A stretch of DNA of 64,000 nucleotides from Mucilaginibacter pineti (GCF_900101875.1 NZ_FNAI01000008.1:269210-333209); one strand, 5' to 3'; shown: positions 9,333 through 18,262, counted from the first letter of the stretch. A program made the numbers and translations. Notes: a model not told the origin generated them from the sequence alone.

Positions 9333-9957
9333 ACCTTATATTATTGGTATTGCCGGAGGTAGCGGATCTGGCAAAACTTTTTTTTTGAAGTGTTTTCTGG
9401 AGCATTTTACTGCCGAAGAAGTTTGCCTTGTATCGCAGGATGATTACTACATTCCCGTGGCCCATAACATGACGCCAGAGGAAAATAAACTGTATAATTT
9501 CGATTTGCCATCTACTATTGATAACCTGCATTTTCAAGAGGATATTGGCAAACTGCTAAATAAAGAAACCATTCTTAAACCCGAATACACATTTAATAAT
9601 CCTACAGCTATTCCCAAGATCCTGGAGATAAAACCCGCCCCTATTATGATAGTGGAAGGTTTGTTTATCCTGCATTTTAAGGAGATCTCCAAACTGCTGG
9701 ATATGAAGGTATTTATTGATGCCGATGAAGATATTGCCCTGCAGCGACGCATTAAACGCGACCTGATAGAGCGCGGATATTCGTACGATGACGTGATGTA
9801 CAAGTGGATAAACCATGTTGTACCTGCCTACAAAGAATTTCTACTGCCCTACAAAGATGAGTGCGACAAGGTTATCACCAACAACACCCACGTTGCAGAT
9901 GATATCATAAGAGTAACAGAAGAAATTTCGACTGAATTGAGAAAGAAGCTTTTTTAA
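9325..9957 (+). CDS. udk: Uridine kinase family P-loop kinase
   Basis: The 210-residue protein has the Walker A motif GGSGSGKT at residues 11-18, the DDYY segment (SQDDYYIPV) that binds the nucleoside, IVEGLFILHF as the strand before the lid, and RRIKRDLIERGYS with the lid arginines. This is the uridine/cytidine kinase fold (pyrimidine salvage, UTP/GTP-dependent). The start codon lies inside the 3' end of the LysM gene (8-bp overlap). The N-terminus MNKPYIIGIAGGSGSGKT fits the family exactly, so the start is trusted. It is followed by an inverted repeat rather than a simple terminator. Confidence 0.9.
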   Translation: MNKPYIIGIAGGSGSGKTFFLKCFLEHFTAEEVCLVSQDDYYIPVAHNMTPEENKLYNFDLPSTIDNLHFQEDIGKLLNKETILKPEYTFNNPTAIPKILEIKPAPIMIVEGLFILHFKEISKLLDMKVFIDADEDIALQRRIKRDLIERGYSYDDVMYKWINHVVPAYKEFLLPYKDECDKVITNNTHVADDIIRVTEEISTELRKKLF

Positions 9958-10086
9958 TTTGAAAATTTGATGATGATTTCAAATTCAAATGATTTTTTGA
10001 TTAGGATGATTAATTACCATGTTTAAATTCAAAATCTCTACTCATCTTCAAATTTTCAAATCACCAAATCTTCAAATTGAACTATT
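9957..10086. repeat. Inverted repeat of the TTTGAAAATTTG family, copy 1
   Basis: The left end GAAAATTTGATGATGA and the right end CTCATCTTCAAATTTTC are near-complementary across a 130-bp A/T-rich block full of TTCAAAT words. A related block lies at 17262-17352. Both fill the gap between genes and could fold into a long hairpin. Confidence 0.6.
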
Positions 10087-10088
10087 TT

Positions 10089-10745
10089 TCAAATCAAAAT
10101 CTCCGGTATCTCTCCTTCAACTATCAGCTTACCAGCAGTTGCTTTAATTATTTCTTCTACAGATACGCCGGGGGCACGTTCCAGCAGTTTAAATCCGCCC
10201 TGAGGTAATACGTCAAATACACCAAGTTCGGTTACTATTTTTTTAACACAGTGAACGCCGGTTAGCGGTAACGAACATTGGGGCAGTAGTTTTGATTCGC
10301 CGGCCTTGTTAACGTGCTGCATGGCTACTATGATGTTTTCGGCAGATGCCACCAGGTCCATGGCGCCGCCCATGCCTTTAACCATTTTTCCGGGGATTTT
10401 CCAATTAGCTATGTCGCCGTTTTCAGATACTTCCATGGCGCCCAGGATAGTGAGGTTAACCTTACGCGCCCTGATCATCCCAAAACTCATAGCCGAGTCA
10501 AATATGGCCGAGCCGGGGAGCATGGTAATGGTTTGTTTGCCTGCGTTTATCACATCCGCATCCTCCTCCCCTTCAAACGGGAAAGGTCCCATACCAAGCA
10601 GTCCGTTTTCTGACTGCAGCACCACATCCATTGTTTCGGGAATGTAATTGGCCACCAGCGTAGGGATTCCTATCCCCAGGTTAACATAGTAACCATCCTT
10701 TATTTCCTTAGCTATTCGCTTTGCTATTCCTTGTTTGTCTAACAT
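10089..10745 (-). CDS. scoB: 3-oxoacid CoA-transferase subunit B
   Basis: The 218-residue protein carries the class I CoA-transferase beta signature: IGIPTLVANY near the N-terminus, and the catalytic glutamate in LQSENGLLGMG. GGAMDL and PLTGVHCVKKIVT follow downstream. Together with subunit A (10885-11589) it moves CoA from succinyl-CoA to acetoacetate, feeding ketone bodies into acetyl-CoA. Subunits A and B are usually almost contiguous; here 139 bp separate them and a palindromic repeat fills that gap. The length is normal and no residues are missing. Confidence 0.93.
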   Translation of the reverse strand: MLDKQGIAKRIAKEIKDGYYVNLGIGIPTLVANYIPETMDVVLQSENGLLGMGPFPFEGEEDADVINAGKQTITMLPGSAIFDSAMSFGMIRARKVNLTILGAMEVSENGDIANWKIPGKMVKGMGGAMDLVASAENIIVAMQHVNKAGESKLLPQCSLPLTGVHCVKKIVTELGVFDVLPQGGFKLLERAPGVSVEEIIKATAGKLIVEGEIPEILI

Positions 10746-10792
10746 AACTTCTTTCGATTTAATAACGCCGACTATTCACTATGTCATTGCGA

Positions 10793-10863
10793 GCGATAGC
10801 GTGGCAATCCCATTTGCTAAGTGTACGCCCATCCTATGAGATTGCTTCGTACCTCGCAATGAC
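10793..10863. repeat. Palindromic GTCATTGCGAG element inside the sco operon
   Basis: The left arm GTCATTGCGAG...GGCAATC and right arm GATTGC...CTCGCAATGAC are complementary. The block belongs to the same broad class (GTCATnnnGAG...CTCnnnATGAC) as the elements at 24307-24390 and 29416-29495. Confidence 0.8.
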
Positions 10864-10884
10864 AAATCTCTTATCTTTGTTCTT

Positions 10885-11589
10885 TTATCCTTGTTCCCTA
10901 ATCCGTACCGTCCGCTGCTCAATCCTTTTTTCATAATTCTCGCCCTGAAAAATACGATGAACGTAGATGCCGGGGGTGTGAATATGGTCTGGGTCAAGTT
11001 CGCCGGGTTGTACCAATTCTTCTACTTCGGCAATGGTAATTTTACCAGCCATGGCCATTACCGGGTTAAAATTGCGGGCGGTTGATCGGTAAACAAGGTT
11101 ACCCATAGTGTCGCCTTTCCAGGCTTTAACTATCGCGAAGTCGGCATCAAAAGCCATCTCCATTAAATAATCTTTACCGCTAAAATTGCGGATCTCTTTG
11201 CCTATAGCTACTTCGGTACCTACACCGGCGGGGGTAAATATGGCGGGCATTCCGTACCCCGCGGCCATGCAAAGGGTTGCCAACGTACCTTGGGGAATAA
11301 GCTCTACCTCCAGCTCGCCGCTAAGCAACTGGCGTTCAAACTCGGCATTTTCGCCCACGTATGAAGAGATCATTTTTTTAACCTGCCGCTGTTTCAGCAT
11401 CAGGCCAATGCCAAAGTCGTCAACCCCGGCATTATTGGAGATACAGGTAAGCTCCTTTACGCCTTTTTTTACAAGGGCGGCAATACATTTTTCGGGTAAA
11501 CCGCATAGTCCAAAGCCACCCAACATCAAGGTCATACCATCGGCAATATCGCGGATGGCCTCATCGGCACCACTAACTACTTTGTTCAT
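10885..11589 (-). CDS. scoA: 3-oxoacid CoA-transferase subunit A
   Basis: The 234-residue protein shows the alpha-subunit signature: GFGLCGLPEKCI near residue 27, SNNAGVDDFGIG, and later FTPAGVGTEVA. It ends with KRIEQRTVR, as usual for the family. It pairs with scoB downstream. Substrate (succinyl-CoA:acetoacetate or a related 3-oxoacid) is inferred from the family. No alternative start is needed; MNKVVSGADEAIRDI matches the family N-terminus. A repeat-like stretch of AAAGATAAAAGACAAGG words lies upstream (11640-11700). Confidence 0.93.
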   Translation of the reverse strand: MNKVVSGADEAIRDIADGMTLMLGGFGLCGLPEKCIAALVKKGVKELTCISNNAGVDDFGIGLMLKQRQVKKMISSYVGENAEFERQLLSGELEVELIPQGTLATLCMAAGYGMPAIFTPAGVGTEVAIGKEIRNFSGKDYLMEMAFDADFAIVKAWKGDTMGNLVYRSTARNFNPVMAMAGKITIAEVEELVQPGELDPDHIHTPGIYVHRIFQGENYEKRIEQRTVRIREQG

Positions 11590-11809
11590 GTTAAATAATT
11601 GGTTGATGTAAAATTAGTCAATTTTGGATTAAGGATGGGGAGGAAAGAGCAAGGATTGAAAGATAAAAGACAAGGGATGAAAGATTAAAGACAAAGAGCT
11701 AAAAGCACCGGACATTCACCCCCCCATCGCAAATTATCCTTTAAGTTAAATATTCAAAACAATTAGAAAAATTCATACTTATAATTTATACATCAATAAT
11801 AATACATCT

Positions 11810-12373
11810 ATGAAACTTGAAGATAATGAATTGCGTAACGATCAACATGATCAGCAGCAACCAGAGAACAATAAACCAACCGGCTACCGCGTAGACGACG
11901 ACAATCTGGAAGAAAAAGACCTGCAACATGGCTTCCCAACTTCAAAAGATGATATGAAAGATCAAAACGCGCCGGGTATGGAAGGCCACCCTATGGGCGG
12001 CCATAATTTCGGCGAGAATAACCTTACCCCATCAGGGGATGACCCTGCAAATCCATCACAAACAGCGGGTTACACCAATGAGTATTTCCGACGTACACAG
12101 CCATCCGAAGAACACCCGGAGAACAATAATTTTAAAGATCCTAACCAACAAGGCCAATCAAACTATAGCGCCGCAACAGGCGCGGCACAAACAGGTAGAT
12201 CTGACGAAAACAGCGGACAGGATACCGACAGCGAGGGCAACAAAACGCCCAACCCGCAAAACCAGCAACCCTACCAGGAAGGCACTGCCGATGACGACGG
12301 AAATAATAACAAAAAGCAGGAAAATATCCCCGGCCCAAACGAGGTGCCGGACCAGCAGAAAGTGGGGGAATAA
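11810..12373 (+). CDS. Intrinsically disordered N/Q/D-rich protein, function unknown
   Basis: The 187-residue protein is extremely hydrophilic, with long stretches of N, Q, D, G, P and E. It has no hydrophobic core segment, no signal peptide and no cysteine. The codon usage is clean, a real ATG follows a 200-bp AT-rich leader, and other frames do not make sense, so I consider it real. Composition resembles hydrophilin-type stress proteins of Sphingobacteriaceae, but that is inference from composition only. It stands alone, downstream of scoA on the opposite strand, and is followed by a terminator embedded in a repeat. Confidence 0.6.
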   Translation: MKLEDNELRNDQHDQQQPENNKPTGYRVDDDNLEEKDLQHGFPTSKDDMKDQNAPGMEGHPMGGHNFGENNLTPSGDDPANPSQTAGYTNEYFRRTQPSEEHPENNNFKDPNQQGQSNYSAATGAAQTGRSDENSGQDTDSEGNKTPNPQNQQPYQEGTADDDGNNNKKQENIPGPNEVPDQQKVGE

Positions 12374-12377
12374 TTAT

Positions 12378-12550
12378 TTGATGTGCAGATATGCAGATTA
12401 CAAATGTGCAGATAAATAAAAAGAGCAGATGATGATTGATTTTTAGATCAACCTTCATCTGTTCTTTTATATAAATCAGGGTAATCCTGTATTCCTAAGA
12501 ATAAAGGTTCAGACAATCTGCATATCTGAAATCTGCATATCGGCACATCA
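12378..12550. repeat. Inverted repeat of GCAGATATGCAGAT words enclosing a terminator
   Basis: The left part (12378-12416) is built of GTGCAGATATGCAGAT words. The right part (12512-12550) has the complement ATCTGCATATCTG. Between them, AAAAGAGCAGATG and CATCTGTTCTTTT (12418-12471) form a stem with a T-rich 3' flank, a probable terminator for the disordered protein. Another copy of the words is at 28183-28222. Confidence 0.7.
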
Positions 12551-12555
12551 AGCGC

Positions 12556-13641
12556 TTACCAGCGTACCGTTTTATCCATAAACCCAATCAGATCATCGGC
12601 CATGGCTTGTTGCTCTTTGGTGCTGGGGTGACCATTAGTATTTTTGTAGGGGATCATGTGCGTGTAGATGGTTTTATCATTTAAACCCGCAACGGCTTTT
12701 TCAATATATCCCGGCCATGGCGAACCTGCTTTGGTGGCGTCCATAGCACCCAAGATACAAAGGATCTGAGCTTTGGGGTATTTTTTTCGGATGGTTTTTA
12801 CAAAATCACGATACGCTTTAACTATCTGTTCTTCATCGGGTTTTTTAGTACCAAAGCGCTCCTTAAACTGCGGGTTATCGGTCATGTTCACTATCCACGA
12901 ATCATTTTGAAACAGGTTGATAACAACCACATCGGGCGTGTATTTGCTAAAATCCCAAATACTGGTTGGGTCAGTAGCATCCAGCCGGTTGTACATTTCG
13001 GGCATAATAAGCGGAAACCAGCTTACCATAACACCTATGCCGCTTTTCGCGGTACAAACATAATCGGCATTGTAATGGCGGGCGGTAATGGCAGCATAGC
13101 TGATATAGCCATTTTCGTAAGGTGCGCTACCCCTGTCCTGTCCGGTGGTGTCTTCAACAGCATAGCCACAGGTAATGGAATTTCCAAAAAACTCAATCTT
13201 CCGTTTTTTTGCCGGCGAGGCCGGCAACACGGTAGCATCCTTTGCCAAAACAAACTGAAAAAAGGTGGTCTTGCCCATTTCCCACTCGGTACGTTTAAAC
13301 AGCTCGATGCTATGCGGAGCGGCGGGTAAACCCTGGGCAAGCGTATAGTTTTTTTTCATATTCTCCAGATGGAGGGTGTTTATTACCTGGCCGTCCAATA
13401 TCACGGTAAAATAATTATCGCCACGCTCATCCTGTAACACAGCCGATACACCGCTGCCATTAAAATTGAACTTTATCGATGAACCTGTCCAATACATTTC
13501 CGCAGCCTCATCTGTCATATTAATACGCCCCGTATAGCGGATGCGCGTATCCTTGCTTTTTAATACAAAACCCTGAGCGCAGCTATTTAATGATACAACT
13601 ACAAAAAATAAAAACAGACCAAAGGAGTATAATTTACACAT
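12556..13641 (-). CDS. CE2-type SGNH esterase lipoprotein (acetyl-xylan-esterase-like)
   Basis: The start was moved to the ATG at 13641. Upstream sequence up to 13803 is open but is made of an interspersed repeat, and MCKLYSFGLFLFFVVVSLNSC is a clean lipoprotein signal (Cys21). The 361-residue protein has an N-terminal beta-sandwich (about 25-140) and then an SGNH hydrolase domain. The nucleophile sits in FFGNSITCG (S155), block III is NLFQND, and the catalytic histidine is in GHPS (H338). This arrangement fits carbohydrate esterase family 2, which removes acetyl groups from xylan or mannan. Outer-membrane or surface anchoring is inferred from the lipobox. No sugar-degradation neighbour is present. 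Confidence 0.82.
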   Translation of the reverse strand: MCKLYSFGLFLFFVVVSLNSCAQGFVLKSKDTRIRYTGRINMTDEAAEMYWTGSSIKFNFNGSGVSAVLQDERGDNYFTVILDGQVINTLHLENMKKNYTLAQGLPAAPHSIELFKRTEWEMGKTTFFQFVLAKDATVLPASPAKKRKIEFFGNSITCGYAVEDTTGQDRGSAPYENGYISYAAITARHYNADYVCTAKSGIGVMVSWFPLIMPEMYNRLDATDPTSIWDFSKYTPDVVVINLFQNDSWIVNMTDNPQFKERFGTKKPDEEQIVKAYRDFVKTIRKKYPKAQILCILGAMDATKAGSPWPGYIEKAVAGLNDKTIYTHMIPYKNTNGHPSTKEQQAMADDLIGFMDKTVRW

Positions 13642-13751
13642 GTTTAAACAGGTTATCCCGATAAATTTATAAAACTTATACGGCTTTTTGAGAATTATAA
13701 GAAGGAAACTATTTTTCAGGATGCATGCTATGTGGAATTGCATACGGTTCG

Positions 13752-13930
13752 ACTCACCCCGGCTCCGCTTCGCTGGCCGACCCTCTCTCCGGCTTCGCCG
13801 CAAAGAGGGTGAAAACTTTTTTTTCTACTACTTTTCTAATGATATCTTCTAAATAATACCAAACTATCCAGTACCCTCTTTGCGGCTTGCCGCAGAGAGG
13901 GTGGCCGAGCGCAGCGATGGTCGGGTGAGT
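13752..13930. repeat. Interspersed 180-bp inverted repeat (CTCACCCCGGCT family), copy 1
   Basis: The outer ends GACTCACCCCGGCT and GTCGGGTGAGT, and the inner words ACCCTCTCTCCGGC and CCTCTTTGCGG, are repeated inversely. A second copy in the opposite orientation is at 28254-28422. An open frame crosses the element and would falsely lengthen the esterase. Confidence 0.85.
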
Positions 13931-13969
13931 AATCTGCGGCAAGTTTCCTAAAAGCAAATACCGCCCCAC

Positions 13970-14341
13970 CTAATCCACCGGGGTACCAAACTGCAGCAGA
14001 TACCCATTATAATCAAACACGGCAAACTCACGCATTCCGTAATCAAAAGTTTCAATAGGGTAGCAAATTACGGCGTGTTCCTTCAGTTCGTTCCAAAGCT
14101 CGTCAACCTTATCGGTACGGATGTAGAATGAACCCGTAAACTTGGGTACGGTAAAAGTGGTATGGTCATTAGGTAAGGCAAACATAATTTCAATATCGTC
14201 CCGGCTTACGGTAGCCCATCCCCAGTTTTCATCAAAGCCAACACAAGTAAAACCTAAGTTGTTTATGTAAAAATCAACGCTTTCCCGTACTTGACGGGTA
14301 TATAACATGGGGGTGATACTCTTTAGGGTCATTTTATGCAA
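13970..14341 (-). CDS. VOC superfamily (glyoxalase/bleomycin-resistance-like) protein
   Basis: This 123-residue protein has the two beta-alpha-beta-beta-beta halves of a VOC domain: ITPMLYTRQVRESVDFYINN and GFTCVGFDENWGWATV in the first, then GSFYIRTDKVDELWNELKE and YGMREFAVFDYNGYLLQFG in the second. The final E/D-x-x-G-x-x-L-x-F pattern is typical. Metal-binding positions are only partly recognisable, so catalysis is uncertain. It lies 8 bp from mutS2 on the same strand, downstream, and probably shares its mRNA. Confidence 0.85.
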   Translation of the reverse strand: MHKMTLKSITPMLYTRQVRESVDFYINNLGFTCVGFDENWGWATVSRDDIEIMFALPNDHTTFTVPKFTGSFYIRTDKVDELWNELKEHAVICYPIETFDYGMREFAVFDYNGYLLQFGTPVD

Positions 14342-14349
14342 TAATTTGG

Positions 14350-16713
14350 TTATTTCAAATATACATAAGTTATCCCATCTCCGCCCCTGTCGGCATGCTC
14401 ATCTTCCATACGGTCTACCTGTTCATATTTTTTGAGGTATTGTCTTATCATTTTACGCAGGATGCCGTCGCCCTTGCCATGCAGAATTTTAAGGCTGTTG
14501 AAACCCATCATCAGCGCACGGTCAAAAAGCTTTTCTATCGAATGTAGGGCATCTTCAGTGCGCATACCACGTACGTCAATCTCCGGACTAAAGCTGGCAA
14601 AATCACTGGTGTGCGAATTCATGGTGCGCCGTATCTCTTTTGGCACTGCCGATTTACTAACCTTTACAACCCGTTTCTTTTTAGCTACCGTACGTAAATC
14701 GCCAATGGCAATCACCACGTTATCCTTTATCAGCTCAATTACCTGCCCTGTAGTTTCCGAATCAACCAGTTTTACCCAGTCGCCGGGTTTCAGCTCTTCA
14801 TCGGCTGCTGCGGTTGGTTTTACCGGCTCGGGCTTAACAGTGTTCTTTTTAAGTTCAATGTTAAGATTTTCGCGCAGGTTGCGGGTAGTTTCCTTATCGG
14901 CATTGCTGCTTTTTATTTCAGATATGGTATTTTCCACCAGTTTATTGGCATTCAGGATAATATTTTTAGCCTGATCCTTAGCTTCGCGAATGAGTACTTT
15001 TTTGTTTTCCTCCAGGTAGCTTTTCAGCTTCTCGTTTTCGGCCTGCAGCTCGTTAACGCGGCGCTGCTGCTTATCCAGCTTTTGTTTGGTTTCAAAAATT
15101 TCACGTTTCTCGCGTTCCAGGTCAACCAGCAGGGTATCTACCTTTTTTTGTCCTTCGCTTATTTTATTTCTGGCGAGGTTAAGCACATTTTGAGGCAAGC
15201 CTATCTTTTGCGCTATTTCAAAAGCATAGGAGCTGCCCGGCTTACCAATTTCCAGCCGGTAAAGCGGTTTCATCTCCACGTTATTGAACAGCATAGAAGC
15301 GTTCTCTATCCCATCGGTATTACTGGCGAAGATCTTGAGGTTGGAGTAGTGCGTGGTAACCATCCCCTTCACCTTTTTATGGTTAAGCGATTCCAGCACG
15401 GCCTCGGCTATTGGTCCGCCAAACTGCGGATCGGTACCGGTACCAAATTCATCTATCAGTATCAGCGTTTTGCCGTTGGCATCTTCCACAAAAGCCTTCA
15501 TTTTTGACAAGTGCGCGCTGTATGTACTCAAATCGCTTTCAATCGACTGGTCATCGCCAATATCAACAAAAACCTGTTTAAATACGCCAACCACACTGGC
15601 CTCCGCAGCGGGGATCAGCAAACCGGCCTGCACCATCATTTGCAGCAGGCCAACTGTTTTCATACAAACAGATTTACCGCCCGCATTTGGCCCCGATACC
15701 ACGATAATACGCGTACCCTCATCAATATGTACATTCAATGGCACCACTGTTTTTTGCTCCTTTTTAAAATTGAGGAACAACAGCGGGTGCCGGGCATTAA
15801 ATAGTTTAAGCTTTGGCTCATTAACCACCTGCGGCATTTCAGCCTCTACATCTATGGCAAACAGGGCTTTGGCGCGCACAAAATCCAGTTTGGTAAGCAG
15901 ACTATGGTACGACAGTAAAAGCGGTGTGTATGGCCGCAGTTCATTAGTTAGGGCGGTTAATATTTTTACTATCTCGCGGCGGCGTTCAAACTCAAGGTCG
16001 CGTACGCGGTTGTTGAGGGTAAACACTTCCTCGGGCTCCATATAAACGGTTTGGCCCGATGCCGACTCGTCATGAATAAAGCCTTTAAGTTTACGTTTAT
16101 TCTCAGCCAATAAGGGTATACAAAGGCGGCCGTCACGTATGGTCAGAGAGCCATCGGCCGTCCATCCGCTTGATGATGCGTTTTTGAAGATCTGATCTAT
16201 CTTTCTCCTGGCTTCCTGCTCGGCTTTGGCAATGCCCGATGTAATTTCCTGCAGATCGCGGGATGCGTTTGGTCTTATTTTTCCTTTAGGATCAATAATG
16301 GCATCTATCTTTTTAAGAATGGCCTTTTCAATGGGTAAGTGTTCAAATAAAGCTTCAAGGTTGGGGTATAATCCTTCCCGTTCACTAAAATAACCTATTA
16401 CCGCAAACACGGTTTGCAACGAAGCCTGCACCTGGTAAAATTCTTCCTCGCTCAAAAAAACGCCTTCGATACGGGCTTTATTGGCAAGAGTTTTTATATC
16501 GAAAAAGTGATGTATGGGGAGTGCGGCATCGTTAACCAGGATATTTTTGAACTCATTGGCCTGGTTTAAAAACTTGTAGATCTGGTCGAAATTGCTCATC
16601 ACCTGAATCTTGTCAACCATTTGCTGACCCATTTCGCTAAGGCAATGCGCTTTTATTAATTCCTTTACCTCGGTAAACCCAAGCTTATCAACACTATTTT
16701 TTGGGTATAGCAT
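14350..16713 (-). CDS. mutS2: MutS2-family DNA/ribosome-associated ATPase with Smr domain
   Basis: The 787-residue protein has the length of MutS2. It lacks the MutS mismatch-recognition domain. A helical core leads to the Walker A motif GPNAGGKS (341-348), then the Walker B segment TLILIDEFGTGTDP. A coiled coil of E/K/Q-rich sequence runs over about 515-640. The C-terminal Smr nuclease domain (about 705-787) contains EIDVRGMRTEDAL and LKILHGKGDGILR. Family members suppress homologous recombination and, in some bacteria, split collided ribosomes. Its start overlaps the end of the upstream DUF4296 gene by 20 bp. Confidence 0.95.
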   Translation of the reverse strand: MLYPKNSVDKLGFTEVKELIKAHCLSEMGQQMVDKIQVMSNFDQIYKFLNQANEFKNILVNDAALPIHHFFDIKTLANKARIEGVFLSEEEFYQVQASLQTVFAVIGYFSEREGLYPNLEALFEHLPIEKAILKKIDAIIDPKGKIRPNASRDLQEITSGIAKAEQEARRKIDQIFKNASSSGWTADGSLTIRDGRLCIPLLAENKRKLKGFIHDESASGQTVYMEPEEVFTLNNRVRDLEFERRREIVKILTALTNELRPYTPLLLSYHSLLTKLDFVRAKALFAIDVEAEMPQVVNEPKLKLFNARHPLLFLNFKKEQKTVVPLNVHIDEGTRIIVVSGPNAGGKSVCMKTVGLLQMMVQAGLLIPAAEASVVGVFKQVFVDIGDDQSIESDLSTYSAHLSKMKAFVEDANGKTLILIDEFGTGTDPQFGGPIAEAVLESLNHKKVKGMVTTHYSNLKIFASNTDGIENASMLFNNVEMKPLYRLEIGKPGSSYAFEIAQKIGLPQNVLNLARNKISEGQKKVDTLLVDLEREKREIFETKQKLDKQQRRVNELQAENEKLKSYLEENKKVLIREAKDQAKNIILNANKLVENTISEIKSSNADKETTRNLRENLNIELKKNTVKPEPVKPTAAADEELKPGDWVKLVDSETTGQVIELIKDNVVIAIGDLRTVAKKKRVVKVSKSAVPKEIRRTMNSHTSDFASFSPEIDVRGMRTEDALHSIEKLFDRALMMGFNSLKILHGKGDGILRKMIRQYLKKYEQVDRMEDEHADRGGDGITYVYLK

Positions 16714-17236
16714 GTAAACGTTTTAAATTTAATTTCCGGATCGAATCCATTCTTGAAGATATCCTTTGTCGTGCCGACACATTTCTGGCCGAATCCATCC
16801 GCTGGGCAGGTGTGAGCGGTTTGCGGCGCGATTTTAATGCCGAATCGGTTTTTAATGAATCGGCCTTGCGGGTGATGGCCCGTTCCTTAGCGCTTGCTAC
16901 GTTTACGGAATCCGTAAGTTTTTTAAGTTTATTATCCACAGAATCATATATAGCATACAACTTGCCCGATTCATTGGCATAGTAATTCATGCTTTTCCTG
17001 AATTGGGCCGAATCTACATGGAACTTTTTTAAGGCTGCCTCATACTTGCCGTGCCCGTATTTATACAAACTGTCCGGCATTTGTACACTGCTGTACAATG
17101 AGCCGTCAATAAGGTGAATTTGCAGGAGCAAGCCTGTCATTACTTCGGGTTTTATGATCCCGCTTGGGGTGCCATTGCCTTTGCAGCCACACAAAAAAAG
17201 TGTTGCTGAAAAAAACAAGATTAAATATTTATGCAT
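16694..17236 (-). CDS. DUF4296 lipoprotein
   Basis: The 180-residue protein begins with a lipoprotein signal (LILFFSATLFLCGC, Cys at about 18). A helical DUF4296 region follows, with LYKYGHGKYEAALKKFHVDS and MNYYANESGKLYAIYDSV. The C-terminal third is very rich in K, R, S and D. The family is common in Bacteroidota, and its function is unknown. It overlaps mutS2 by 20 bp, so translation is probably coupled, though no functional link is known. Confidence 0.85.
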   Translation of the reverse strand: MHKYLILFFSATLFLCGCKGNGTPSGIIKPEVMTGLLLQIHLIDGSLYSSVQMPDSLYKYGHGKYEAALKKFHVDSAQFRKSMNYYANESGKLYAIYDSVDNKLKKLTDSVNVASAKERAITRKADSLKTDSALKSRRKPLTPAQRMDSARNVSARQRISSRMDSIRKLNLKRLHAIPKK

Positions 17237-17261
17237 TCTGTAATTTAGCGGCTAATTAATT

Positions 17262-17352
17262 TGATTTGAAAATTTGAAAATTCGGCAATTTGAAAATACC
17301 TGTTTAAACCGGTGAACATTTTCAAATCTTCAAATTCTCAAATTTTCAGATT
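17262..17352. repeat. Inverted repeat of the TTTGAAAATTTG family, copy 2
   Basis: The left arm TTTGAAAATTTGAAAATT and the right arm TTCAAATTCTCAAATTTTC flank CTGTTTAAACCGG. It lies between the divergent DUF4296 and yggS genes, and is related to 9957-10086. Confidence 0.65.
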
Positions 17353-17374
17353 GATAACGCAAATTTACGGATAA

Positions 17375-18064
17375 ATGAGCATTGCAGATAACATCAAAAG
17401 TTTAAAAAAAGAAACGGAAGCAAGTAAGGTATTATTATTGGCGGTATCAAAAACAAAACCCGCCGCCGACCTGCAGGAAGCTTACGACGCCGGGCAGCGT
17501 TTATTTGGCGAAAACACCGTGCAGGAGCTGGTTGAAAAACACGAACAACTACCTAAAGATATTGAGTGGCACCTAATAGGGCACCTGCAAAGCAACAAGG
17601 TAAAATACATCGCTCCTTTTGTTAGCATGATACAATCTGTTGATAGCATTAAGCTTTTGCAGGAGATAAATAAACATGCCGAAAAAGCAAACCGGGTGAT
17701 TGACTGCCTGCTGCAAATTTACATTGCTGATGAAGAAACCAAATTTGGTTTGGGTTTTGACGAAGCTATTGAACTGCTTCGCAGCGATGAGTTTGCCACA
17801 TTCCAACACATCCGCATACGCGGACTGATGGGCATTGCCACCAATACAGACAGCGAGAAGCAGATAAAAGACGAATATTACGAACTAAAGACCTTTTTTG
17901 ACGGCATAAAGCAAAGCTATTTCAGAAAAGTGGATAGTTTTAACATTTTATCAATGGGCATGTCAAACGATTACAAACTGGCCATTGAACAGGGCAGCAA
18001 CATGATCCGTGTAGGCAGTACCATTTTTGGCGGTCGGGTGGTGAAGCATTGGAAGAATAATTGA
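17375..18064 (+). CDS. yggS: YggS-family PLP-binding protein (PLP homeostasis)
   Basis: The 229-residue protein is the normal size. LLLAVSKTKPA near residue 20 supplies the PLP-binding lysine. It is followed by FGENTVQEL, WHLIGHLQSNKV, and near the end LSMGMSNDYKLAIEQGSNMIRVGS (only parts quoted are needed: SMGMS and the phosphate-binding RVGS). YggS/PLPBP proteins hold pyridoxal 5'-phosphate and buffer its level, with no known catalysis. After the stop comes a short degenerate stretch (GGAGGTCGGAGGTGTGAG) that resembles the 7-bp array at the end of the window. Confidence 0.93.
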   Translation: MSIADNIKSLKKETEASKVLLLAVSKTKPAADLQEAYDAGQRLFGENTVQELVEKHEQLPKDIEWHLIGHLQSNKVKYIAPFVSMIQSVDSIKLLQEINKHAEKANRVIDCLLQIYIADEETKFGLGFDEAIELLRSDEFATFQHIRIRGLMGIATNTDSEKQIKDEYYELKTFFDGIKQSYFRKVDSFNILSMGMSNDYKLAIEQGSNMIRVGSTIFGGRVVKHWKNN

Positions 18065-18167
18065 TTTGGGAGGTCGGAGGTGTGAGATCAGATGAGTGTG
18101 TTTTTGAGCGAGGTGCGGGGATCGAGGTGCGACTTTTGGGATCGAGCACGAAGAACAAAGCGTTAAG

Positions 18168-18262
18168 CGAATGACAGCGTAGCGAAATGACTTAATGACG
18201 CGAAGCTAATGACTAATGACAGCATAGCTAATGACAGCGAAGCGAAATGACTTAATGACAAA
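18168..18262. repeat. Short imperfect tandem repeat AATGACAGCGAAGCG
   Basis: The words AATGACAGCGTAGCG, AATGACGCGAAGC, AATGACAGCATAGC and AATGACAGCGAAGCG follow one another directly up to the GNAT start. They look like broken arms of the GTCAT/ATGAC palindrome family. Confidence 0.7.

Noticed and set aside
10779..10997. Small open frame between scoA and scoB
   Set aside because: It is made of the palindrome and the end of scoA in another frame.
12039..12458. Frames overlapping the disordered protein
   Set aside because: They are shadows; only the frame 11810-12373 has a regular start and sensible composition.
13642..13803. Upstream extension of the CE2 esterase
   Set aside because: The extra 54 codons derive from an interspersed repeat, and a proper lipoprotein signal starts at 13641.
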